Position numbers and translations under genes: made by a program
Notes under the pieces: generated by a model
Told to the model about the DNA's origin: nothing
The model's database searches: none
What the model saw: only the letters and a program-made list of their open reading frames with translations
Assembly (NCBI RefSeq): GCF_905475395.1
Contig: NC_058339.1
Coordinates: 46,013,172-46,077,171 of the forward strand
Reading direction: 5' to 3'
Length of the DNA stretch: 64,000 bases
Source: Chrysoperla carnea
Taxonomy: Eukaryota; Arthropoda; Insecta; Neuroptera; Chrysopidae
Shown: positions 53,535 through 64,000 of the stretch, piece after piece
Numbering within the stretch: the stretch's first letter is position 1
Layout: each line of letters opens with the position of its first letter

Positions 53535-54712
53535 GATTATAACTAGATATGGTTTGTATTTTGAAAATATAATTTATTTTATATTTTTATTTTTTAAATA
53601 TAAACATTTAACAAATTAAATGCGATATACGCGACGCGATGTATGCGACAAATTATTATTATTATTATTTAAAAAAAATTATATATAAAATAACATTTAG
53701 TGCGAAAGTGTTTATTAAGCAATAAAATATTCAAATATTAGCATATTATTTACATTTTATATTATTTAATAATTTATTTTTAATATAGGTGAAGGAATTA
53801 TAATAGAATGTTTAACATTTTATTTTACGATTACAAGAAAATTGTTATTTTCTAATTTTTTTTTGTACTTCTAGTTTCTTCAATCAATTAAGTACACAAG
53901 CGTAAGAAAGTTTAGAAATAATTGTCAATAACAGTAAATTTATCAGTGACTGCAATTTTGAATAAATATTTTTGGTAATTTTTCTATAGAACGAAAAATG
54001 GGACGGCATCCTGATCCTAAAACTGCTCATATCAATTTTTAGAATCTCTTCAAAAACATTTCGGACTTGCTTCGATAGTTTCTATTAATTTTTATTTCGA
54101 AATATAGTGTTCTAAAGTATAAGTATCAAAAAGCACTGTCAACCCGTATCCCGTAAGGAAATATATTTTTAAAGATAAGCTTTTATTCAATAGTGGTTAC
54201 AAAAATTTTTTGTTTCTTAGACCATTTGAAAGTTTTTTATTATTTAGATTGACTCGTTGCCACCCAATGCCGGATTAAGACAGCGCGGGATCCATAACAA
54301 ATTGTATCAGTCCACCAAATTTTTTAGTAATCGTGAATCTACCCTTCGCCATTTACTCGTTTATGGAACGCCTTCTACAAAAATCTTACGTGAATCCTTT
54401 CTCTTTTTTGACATCCACCACCTGCGCGCTTAATTTTGCGGTGTCCCTATGTATGCTTGTAGATTGATTTATTCTCATAGATTCCCTATTCTTATTTTCA
54501 CTACCGTAGACACTTTCTATTCTCATACGCTCCCCCTATTCTTTTTTATTTTCGCTACCGAACTTTTCTATTTTCGCCTTCGAATCGAAATCAAGGAGAC
54601 AATACAGACCACTTTGGGAATGACTGATTTAATACTAAGAAATATAATAATTAAATATTTTTAAAAAGTGGAAAATAAATTAAATTCCTAATCAATATCA
54701 TTAAATAAATTT
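53535..54712. other. Upstream flank of KIDINS220
   Basis: It should contain the KIDINS220 promoter if the 53534 start is right. It is AT-rich with a TTA microsatellite at 53653-53667 (and AT-rich simple repeats at 53070-53100 inside intron 1). No other gene was seen; a 71-codon plus-strand frame at 54449-54664 has no recognisable content. Confidence 0.4.
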
Positions 54713-54720
54713 GAAATATG

Positions 54721-54958
54721 CAGGGGCGTAGGAGCCGTATGGGCAGGGTGGGCAGCTGCCCACCCAGGAATTTCCCTGGGTGGGCCATGCCCCTTTGTTG
54801 AAGAGATTAAAAATTTTATTGCTCTATTAAAATTTCGTGTAGGATAATTTTAAGGGCAAAACAATAGTTTTTCACTAACAATTGACCTTTCTGCCCACCC
54901 AACAAAAAAAAAATTTCGAACCTGCCCACCCAGCAAAAATTTCGTTCCTACGCCCCTG
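54721..54958. mobile_element. hAT-type MITE with 8-bp target-site duplication
   Basis: The ends are CAGGGGCGTAGGA and TCCTACGCCCCTG, 13-bp inverted repeats. The 238-bp element is flanked by the exact direct repeat GAAATATG at 54713-54720 and 54959-54966. An 8-bp duplication with CAGGG-type ends is the hallmark of hAT transposition. The interior has inverted copies of TGCCCACCCA. No ORF is present. Confidence 0.93.
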
Positions 54959-54966
54959 GAAATATG

Positions 54967-57900
54967 CTTGTATTTTTATATGCAAGAAAAATTATAATGT
55001 AATACGCCGCAGTTTAAGAACACCTTGTAAAATAATATTTATAAATGACAATTAAATTAGCTACTTTTTATTTTTAATAATTTGTCTTTTCATTAATATA
55101 AAATCAAAATGTTTATGGCTCATAACTTGGAAAATACAAAATGATTCATATTATTATAAAGAAAAAGAAAGGACTCTTCAGATAATTTTATAGAAAGTAC
55201 CTTTCGGTCAAACTTTCTGAAAATTTGATAAATGTTAATTCTTGAAGAGTAGAAAAAAGTCACAATAATCACAAAACTCAAAAACTATTAATTTTGAAGA
55301 TATTTTACCGAAATGTTCAAATGGTCTTGTGGATACACACAAACATCGTATGCTTTCCTCAACATTTAAGCAAAATTTTCGTAAACTGAAAACCTTTGAG
55401 TTTTGTGGCCATTGAGACTATTGTCCTACTCGTCAAGAACTAACATTTCTTAAATATTCAGAAATCCTTATTCTATAATAAAATGTATATATCTTTACAC
55501 AGTTATAACTGACATTTCAACGCCCATAGCTCAAAAACGTTTGCATTTGGATCATCGTGTCACCATTAAAACTTTTGATTCAGGTGCCGAGATCGACAAA
55601 ATCTCGTAATATGAACAATTTTTACCAAGACCTTATTCCCATAAGATTAGTGCGGGGTTTTTTTGAAAAAGTCAATACATTGTGAACGTTAATTGCTTAT
55701 GGAAGCAAACATTAAAATTTTTAACTTTTGATCCAACGTTTAAAAACCAAGCCTTTATTTAATGATCTCTTCAAACTGAAATAACCCATTGGCGCCGATG
55801 TAAAACGTAGAAGCCTATGGACTTATGAAGTGTTGATTTCATCTTTTCGTACAGGATTAAAATTTAAAAAAAATTATGGTCTAGTTTTGAGTTTTACGAA
55901 TCCAATTGCGTTAAAATTGATGAAATTTGGCACAGAGATGGATTAGATAGAGTCTAGAACATAAGTTACTTTCTATTCTGGTAAATCTATGGTTCCCGTG
56001 GGATGTCATCCAAAAGTTACACTAATCTTACTTTATTTTGGATTACGCGTGTAACTGAGACATCGCATAATGTATTTTTTTTGTAGTAAATAACGAGTTT
56101 TGAGTTGATAGTAAATAACGAGGTTTGAGTGGATAGTATTGAGTATTATTTTTTTCTCAATAATCCTTGCACTAGATGCATTGAATATGGAAATAATTCG
56201 AGCTATTCATACTACCAGATGAACATGGAAATAATTTGTTGACCATTTTTTTTTTTCATAGAACTAACCAAACTGGATTATTTCAATTTTATGGTCACAA
56301 ATTTCAGCGAAATAAATTAAAATTCAAATTGGTGAATAAAAAGTTTTTTTTAAACTTTCAAAGAATTTTAGTTTGTTTTTTTAAAACATTTTTTTGAAAA
56401 AACAAACAGAATTTTTATGATATTTTAAATTTAGAATTTGACTATCGTAAAGTTATGCAGTAGTGACCTTGATATTCAAATTTTTCTCACCCTGTCAAGA
56501 AAAATGTTAATTTTAATTAATGCATTTTTAGATTAACTTTATATTTATTACGTGTACAGGAAATAAAAAAAATCAAATTTAAAATTGGTAAAACCAAATT
56601 TTAATTGGTGCCAAAATCATAGGTAGGTATGTAATAAAATAATTATTGGTTAGATTGTTTTGGATTAAAATTCATACGTTCGTTCGGTACGCGTGATCAT
56701 CCACACTCAAATATTTATAGTCAATGCGGTAAAATCGAAAATGTATATTTCTATAAAATTATATTAACGTTTGTACGGTCGTGTGACTAAAGATGTTTTC
56801 CACCACAGGACTCACTATATCTCTAACGGTTTTCAAATAATTTACCATACCTATTAAAAAATATTAGATTTTGAGCAGAGGTTTTCAAACTTATTTCGTC
56901 TATCGCTCACTTCAAGAATCAATTATTTTTGAGCGTCTCTTATATGTGTGCAAAAATATTAATATTAAATTAAAAATTAGCCTTACTGTGTAGGTCTTTA
57001 GGGTCCACAAGGAGACGATATCGCCTAGTTTCAGAAACACTGATTTAGAGCAAAATTCTTTATCTTTAATAAATGGTTAGAGATAGAGAAAAACTCTAAA
57101 TTACAAAAACTTTCCCTTTAGGATTATAATTGCCAAAATATGAAAAAAAAAACTGAAATTTTATCGCGTTTTTTGATTTTTGGCAAAGTTGCGTTCGTCG
57201 CTCGAGGTCACAAACTTTGTTTTATTCATTGGAACAACATCATAAACTGCAAAGTCTGCAAAAAATCAGACTACCGGATTTGATGCTGACTGTAATGTAT
57301 AAAGTTACTGTAATATAAAATTTTTAGATTCATAAGTACCATAAAAGCAATCTATAAATCAAAATTTCGGTTTACAGAGTGTTTCCAAAGTTAATTTTTT
57401 AGATTTTTTTAGACCCTTTAAATTTTTAGAAATGGCTCAAGTTAAATAATTTAAATTATTTGCAATGTTTTTGCACCGCACAAACTATTAATGACGTCAA
57501 CCATTTAAACAAGTACATTTACTTTTAGAAATTTTACACGTATAGTAAACATGTTAAATAAAATTCAGGAAATAAATAAGCCTCAAATCAATTTTCAAAC
57601 AAAATATACTGTCAGCGTGAAAAGCTAGTGATGAGTAATAACTTAATAAGTAATTACTTATTCTATTTTTAATACAAAAAATATGTATCCAACATAATTC
57701 TTTAAAAATATTATATATGAAACTCACGCAACTTCCATGTATTAAAGTAGAGAGTAATACCTTGATGATATTGTACCATGAATGGCAGATTACCCTTGGA
57801 TTTCTTGAAAGATATTACTACCTATTCGACAGCAATTATACTGCCCGCAAAAAAAGCTACGCACCTAAATAATTTATAAATTTTTTCAAAATTTCAAACG

Positions 57901-60900
57901 AGTATATCTCGCCGAAAATGATTGGATTTGAATGAAATATATATCATCCGATATCTTAGAATTTCTAGTTTTTGAATCTATACTTCAAAGATTTTTATCA
58001 CCCGAATATTTGATACGCAGGTGAAATGCCAGGGTTGAGAAAATTAATTATTGATTTGAAATGAATTTTAAAAGCCGTGTGTGCATAAGTATTTATACAA
58101 GAAATTGAGTACTTTTTTAAGAGAATGATAATTAATTTCCTATAAAAACATATAATTATATTGGTAATACCTTTGCGAAGATTCATAGTTATCATGTTTT
58201 AAGCTTTGTATCAACTACTTAAGTAAAAAATTTGTTATTTTATGAATAAACTAGCAGTTATCCACACACGTCGCTGGGCAATTTCAACTTTAAAAACAAA
58301 AACTACAGCGTTATAGGCTTCTCTTCTGTTACCCTCACATAATTCCCCTTTTCTTTACCATTTAATGAGTCACAAGGAAAAATGAATCATGTCGGAAAAT
58401 TAAAAGAACACTCTTTATATTATGCATTACAGTTGTAGTCATTATATAGAGGTAAAAAGCAATTATATTTATGTACTTATTAAATAAATTGATTATATCA
58501 ATTTTATATAACTACGAACACGTGTTAAAAATTTTAGAAAAAAATTAAATACACTATTTTCCTCAGTCAATTAATCGTGAAACGAGAAATTAATCGTCGA
58601 AATTTTTAATATTTAAGTAAATTAAAGTGAATTAAACGCGTATTTTGTCATTATATATTCTCTTCAAAACTTTGCTCTCTGCGAGGAGAACAATAATTGT
58701 TTTGTAATGCGACAGCTAGTGCCTTAAAATAGAACAACGATAACTTAAACTTAAACTCGTTTTAAACAGGCGTTGACTAACCAGATGTATATAAAGTAGC
58801 CATGGTAGCCATAGTAATTTACACCAATACTGTGCAAATGTATAAATGAATTGTCTAATAAAAAATAGCCTACTCTTTTCCCAATAGTTCAGTTGTTATT
58901 TAATTCTTTCTTCTAACAAGTTTCTTCCACTTTTAAAAAACTCTAAATTCAAATGGCTCTAGCTCTAAACTAATCATTTTTTTTATATTAAAAATATATT
59001 TTTTATATTAAATAAAATCACAGAATGGACAGTTATCGTCAATTTAATTAACATAATACGGAAAAAATGAATGAATGAGAGATAAATGCATTTAGACAAA
59101 TTCATTTATCTCTCGTTTCCACCAAGATGAAAATCAAAATTTCGTAAAGCCCCTATACTCAGTTGCGAGCGCAAAAAAAAACACATTTTTTATGAGTTTT
59201 TTTTGGGAAGACCATTATATAAAATATAAATATAAGAAACGTTTCTTTGAGATCAGGCTTTCCGATTTGATATGGTACTGCTCCTGTAGATGATCTCTTG
59301 AATGTCCTCCAAAAAAGTGTTTGACGGTGAGCATCTCTGGTTTGGATTATTCAAAATGAAAAAACCAAAAAAATGTTTTCAGTCCATAGATGAATACAGA
59401 TATTCATCGAATTATGATTTTTGACAAATAGAAGCTTTCCAAAAAAAAAAAAAAAAATCCTCACAAATTTTCCAACTTCTAATAGGTCTAAAATATCGAA
59501 ATAATTTTCAGAAATCTTATTCTTTCGATTAATACCTGGGGAATATATCTAAAAAAATTATGTAGAAATTCGAAATCAGTCGGTCGAGCCATTTAGACAT
59601 TTTTCAGTTTACACTCAGCTAAAACTTTTTTTGATACGTTTATCTTCGTGAATATTTATCGGATCAACTTGAAATTTTCAGAAAATATACTTAAATATAT
59701 GTACATTCTGTATATGCCCGGAGAAATGGAAAATCGATTATTTGGAAATTCTAACTGATGAAAAATTAAAAGAAAATTATCTCATAATCCGAAGCATTGC
59801 CAATTTTTATTTTAAACGAACTCTTGTCTCATTCGTTCTTTTGGTGCTTCAACTCTAGGTTTTGGGCTATTCTCTCTTCAGATAAACTCACAAGAAAAAG
59901 TAGCACGTTGTTCGATCCGATTTGACAATTGCCTTTAAACTTAATTTACTTAAAAATACATTTTATGTAACTTTTTTTAAATGGTTTTTAATATGGCACA
60001 AAAAATTGACATAAGTTTTTGTACAGCCTATTCAAAATCACTCACTACTCTACCCCTACTCTTTACAATGATCCGGCAAACAAAACAATATTAATAACAC
60101 ATTTATTAATTAATCACATTCATACCTGGCTAACATTTGGTCTACTTAAAACTCGAAACATTTTTAATAATTATTATATTATTTGATAACCACTTTCAGG
60201 GAACTGAAAATCAAACTAAACATAATATGTTCAACATCTTTGTTATCAACTCGTGAACTCGACGCTTTATTTTTAATGTTTATTAATAATAAAATATTTT
60301 ATATATCAGAGGTTCTAATTATAAAATGTTTTGTGTAATAGAGGCTCTAACTATAAAATATTTTATGTATATCTGAGGTTCTAATTTATGTTGTTTAATC
60401 AAAATTTAATTTTATAAAATAAAATGTAAAATATACTAAAATTAAATTCTCAACTCAAAATTGTGACATTAATTTTATCATAAGATTTTCCAAATAATAA
60501 TTAATTATTTATATCAACATGATTTATAATTGTTTTGTTATGATTTACAAAATTGTTGTAAAAATATTTTATTAGCGAAAATTATAATAATAAGTACTAA
60601 TAAATTTAATAAATCACGGACAAAATAATAATCAAAAGTAATAGTTTACATATTTGAAATTTTGTTGTACAGGCAGATAGTATGGCTCTGTGGTATGGTG
60701 TCGATAATTTAAGTATTTCATTTAGTTCTAAGTACATTTCAAGCACTTTTCACCACAGTGAAATTATTTTATCAGGATGATAGAATTAGTAGTAGAGCAA
60801 TATAGTATTTTTATAAACAAACCTTAGTCTCGGCAAAATCTGTCATTAAGCATAGTTAATTTTCGAATGGCAAATTATGCAGGATCCCGTTTGAAACATG

Positions 60901-61830
60901 TTCCTGAACGTAAAAGTGCAGGTTGCTAGAGGGGGTAATCGGGAAGGTTATTGTTTAAACTACTTTTTTTTTAAATAAATAAGTAATATTGACCGAATCG
61001 ATTTGGAAAAAATTTTATTATATAATTGGGATCTAAACACAAAATGTTCTTAGACGTTTTTCTGTAAACTGTCTAGTTTTTGAGTATACATGTTTTATTT
61101 GTAGTATGAAGCTTACTCAACAAACTCCACAAAAATTTTTGGCCGTATTGCATTTTAAGTGCTTGATTGTTAATTCTTAAAAGAGCGCGCGAAAAATAAC
61201 TCAAAAAAAATTATTTTTTATTTACACATGCTATAAAGGTTGGGTTTTCACCAATCGACTCGAAACCCAGTCAAATTAACAGAAAAGTTCTAAAATTAAC
61301 ATCCACAACAAAATACTCCGGAAAGTTGAAAATCGTCTATCTGATTTTACGAGGAGTTGCATTGTGGAAATTGAAAATTTTCAAACTTTTTCTTTTTTTC
61401 TGTGTATTTATGTATTATAAACAGATTGGATGAATTTAGAACATGTTGAGAATCACCAGAATATTTCTTAAAAATTTCAATGTCATGTTTTATCTTAATT
61501 ACAAAAAATAAATAAATAAAACTAAAAAGAGCATAACAAAGCAAACTTAATAAATATAAAATCATTAAATTTCATTATTGAAAAATACAGCCGCAATTTA
61601 TAATATTGTTTATTTTATTTTACTTTTATTTTAATTAAACATACCTATTTTAAAGAGTAAATATTTTTAGTTAACAAAAGGACCGGTTTTCATTCTATTT
61701 AAGTCAACAAAGGAAATTTTAGTTACAGAAGCATGTTTCATTTTATTTATTAAGTATTGATTTTTCGATTATTTAAAAGTCTCAAATTTTCATCGTTTAT
61801 GAAATTCTTAGAAAAACGAATATAAAAATC
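54967..61830. other. Long intergenic stretch without a recognised gene
   Basis: I searched both strands for spliced exons and known motifs and found none. The sequence is AT-rich with poly-A and poly-T runs (for example 59445-59458). Fragments at about 55505-55560 (CTCAAAAACGTTTGCATTTG) and 55910-55935 (TGATGAAATTTGGCACAGAG) resemble degraded repeats. Distal regulatory DNA or unspliced noncoding RNA cannot be ruled out. Confidence 0.4.
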
Positions 61831-62260
61831 ATAAAACCAAACCGCGGTTAGGGTCTGGGGTGATCCTTGAAGTCCACACGAATAACTCTCCAGCAGAATA
61901 AATAATTACAAAAAAAATTAAAATAAACTCGACCGATTCCAAACGATTTGACCGAATGTTATGAAATTCTTTTCGGATTATATTACTGTTAATACGCTTT
62001 GATCGACACTTCAACGAAGTCGAATGCCGATTTCGATGATTCATACGCCAATCGATTTGTTTGAGCCTTGCGAGTGCTATTGAAGATATGGCAATAATGA
62101 AAATTCAATATGGCGACTTGGTGGTCGCTGATAGCGTCTGTAAGAATCATTAAAATCGGTCCACGCGCTTGGTCTCAAAGGACGAAACATACATTCATAC
62201 ATAGGCTGAAAATAAAAGTCGACGAACTATGGTAAGTGGTGTTTCATTGAAAGGTATTTG
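61830..62260. repeat. Degraded dispersed-repeat fragment
   Basis: It contains GCCGATTTCGATGATTCATA, CGCCAATCGATTTG and TTAAAATCGGTCCACGCGCT, wording like the dispersed repeat at 29628-29800 and 30238. It is less AT-rich than its surroundings. The 71-codon minus-strand frame at 61829-62044 runs through it. Confidence 0.4.
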
Positions 62261-62347
62261 AAAATCCTAACTAAAAAGAGTAAAATAAAAAATTATTTAA
62301 AACATCAAATAACCCGACTAGTTAAATATAAACTGAAAGGAAAAAAC

Positions 62348-62457
62348 AAGTCCAGCAGTTTACTTTAACAGTCGAGACCCATTAAAATCTACACCGGTTT
62401 AAATAATCCCAATAATGGGTACCGAGTGTTAAAGTCGCTATGTAAACTGCTAGACTT
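62348..62457. repeat. Small inverted-repeat element (MITE-like)
   Basis: AAGTCCAGCAGTTTAC at 62348 pairs with GTAAACTGCTAGACTT ending at 62457. Further in, TTTAACAGTCG and CGAGTGTTAAAG pair imperfectly. It is about 110 bases, bordered by A-rich and T-rich runs. Confidence 0.6.
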
Positions 62458-63214
62458 CTTTTTTTTTTTTAGTATATACATATTTAACTTGTTCAAAGTC
62501 GGGTTTTTTTTATTTTAATATATAAGTGTGTTTTTTCGCAATTTTAAATGAGCAAGTCTCCTTAAAAAGTTACGTCTAATACATCCCTACACTAAGCATT
62601 TTGCATGTTTTGCACTTAGATTTTCTTTCTACTAGGAATTTCAAGAACTTCATATTAAAAAATTTTCATATTTATAATTCAAGGATATTGTTATAATTGA
62701 TGATTAGTATTGTTATTTGATTATAATTTTTTATTTACCAATTTACTACTATTGAAAGTAAAATATGATACAATAAAACAATAACTAAACATACAATAAA
62801 TCATTAAATGAACATTATTCGAAAATTACATAAATTGTTTTTATGATTATTTTTCAAAAAAACCAATTATTTTCAATTGCGTTTTAATTTACATAAACAT
62901 TCATTTATGAATGTGAATAATTTTTTATCAGTTTAACATGATTTGTGAAATATCAGTAGGTGTAAAGTTGTTTAACGCGCTTACATTAGTTTAATTTTTG
63001 TTCTACACGGGAGATATATTTTGTAATAAATATTTCAAATCAAATTTTTTGGTAAGATTAATATTTTTAAAATATTCAAATTCTCAAGACAATAATACAT
63101 AACAGCGAGTTAATGGAATTCGGAAATACTCCATAACTTAGAAATTTGGCGGTGGTTTTGAGAAAAGATTATAAAAATTAAAATAATATTTCCTTAAAAC
63201 TGCCTTTTTATACC

Positions 63215-63985
63215 CTGTATATGTGTAATATATAAGGTATATTAAGTTGTGCATAAAATCACCTTATTAGTCTATTTTCGGTTGTCCGACCGTCCGTCTG
63301 TCAACACGATAACTCAAAAACGAAAAGAAATATCAAGCTGAAATTTACAGTGTACTCAGGACGTAAAAAGTGAGGTTAAGTTCGTAAATGAGCAACATAG
63401 GTCAATTGGGCCTTGAGTCCGTAGGACCCATCTTGTAAACCGTTAAAGATATAACAAAAGTTTAAATATAAAAAATGTTCTTTATAAAAAAATAAACAAC
63501 TTTTGTTTGAAACATTTTTTCATCCGTCACATCCGTTTTAAAAATTGAATTTCCGTTTTAGAAATTTGAATTTCTCTCACTGAATTGGTACTTTTATTAA
63601 TTTGAAGATTTTGCAGCCTCTCAATTTTTAATACATATTGTGATTAGTAGTACATATGCTATCTATTAATAGGACTGCAGCGCACCTCCAATTTCACCCC
63701 CGAATCTTTGAAATTTTGTCAACCGTTGATCATTTACGAACTCAAACTCATTTTTACGTCCTGAGCATACTATAATAATTTCAAATCAATATCACTTTCC
63801 GTTTTGTAGTTATCGCGCGGACAGACAGACGGGCAAACGGAAATGAATTTATTAGTTGATTTTTAGAAAACACCTATACCAAAATTTTGTTCGTATCATC
63901 AATATTTCAAAGCGTTACAAACTTGGGACTAAAATTAATATACAGTGATAATATATTTCATATATACAGGGTATAAAAACATATA
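63215..63985. mobile_element. Third copy of the large foldback family, at the window edge
   Basis: The left arm (about 63215-63510) has CACGATAACTCAAAAACGAA, AGGACGTAAAAAGTGAGG and CATCTTGTAAACCGTTAAAG. The right arm (about 63728-63985) has the complements in reverse order, including ACACCTATACCAAAATTTTG and AGCGTTACAAACTTGGGACT. The spacer is about 220 bases and differs from that of the intron 15 copy. Confidence 0.75.
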
Positions 63986-64000
63986 AAGATTTTATTTGGT

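Noticed and set aside
61829-62044. Minus-strand frame of 71 codons
   Set aside because: It runs through a dispersed-repeat fragment and has no recognisable protein content.

Overview
The window is animal nuclear DNA, most likely from an insect. It is very AT-rich, its genes are split by short GT-AG introns, and foldback repeats and miniature inverted-repeat elements fill the introns and intergenic space. I cannot place the species from sequence alone. Five multi-exon genes were assembled by hand by joining exons with matching splice phases. From left to right they are a C1GALT1-family glycosyltransferase (minus, 1648-6228), a CFAP65 orthologue (plus, 11536-27422), METTL1 (minus, 27423-29470), a MAP2K3/MAP2K6-type kinase (minus, 34135-38087) and KIDINS220 (minus, 39808-53534). 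Four models close without a frame break. CFAP65 has one unresolved junction between its eighth and ninth exons.

Layout. 1-6.2 kb: repeats, then the glycosyltransferase gene. 6.2-11.5 kb: intergenic, with a broken single-exon gene copy that may be a retrocopy, two tRNA-related SINE-like units, a run of three short hairpin repeats and a 378-bp foldback element. 11.5-27.4 kb: CFAP65, whose introns hold two larger foldback repeats. 27.4-29.5 kb: METTL1, tail-to-tail with CFAP65 and sharing no base with its stop codon but leaving none between. 29.5-34.1 kb: repeats, including two neighbouring long hairpins. 34.1-38.1 kb: the MAP kinase kinase. 39.8-53.5 kb: KIDINS220, with two alternative C-termini and an intronic inverted-repeat element carrying a short ORF. 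53.5-64 kb: no recognisable gene, but a textbook hAT-type MITE with 8-bp target duplications and further foldback repeats.

The five genes do not form one pathway. They cover Golgi/ER glycosylation, sperm flagellum or cilium structure, tRNA m7G modification, stress (p38) signalling and membrane-receptor scaffolding. I found no new multi-gene system. The most interesting signals are the alternative PDZ-ligand terminus of KIDINS220, the antisense-overlapping CFAP65/METTL1 tails, the glycosyltransferase that has lost family-defining residues, and the density of transcribed inverted repeats that could form double-stranded RNA.
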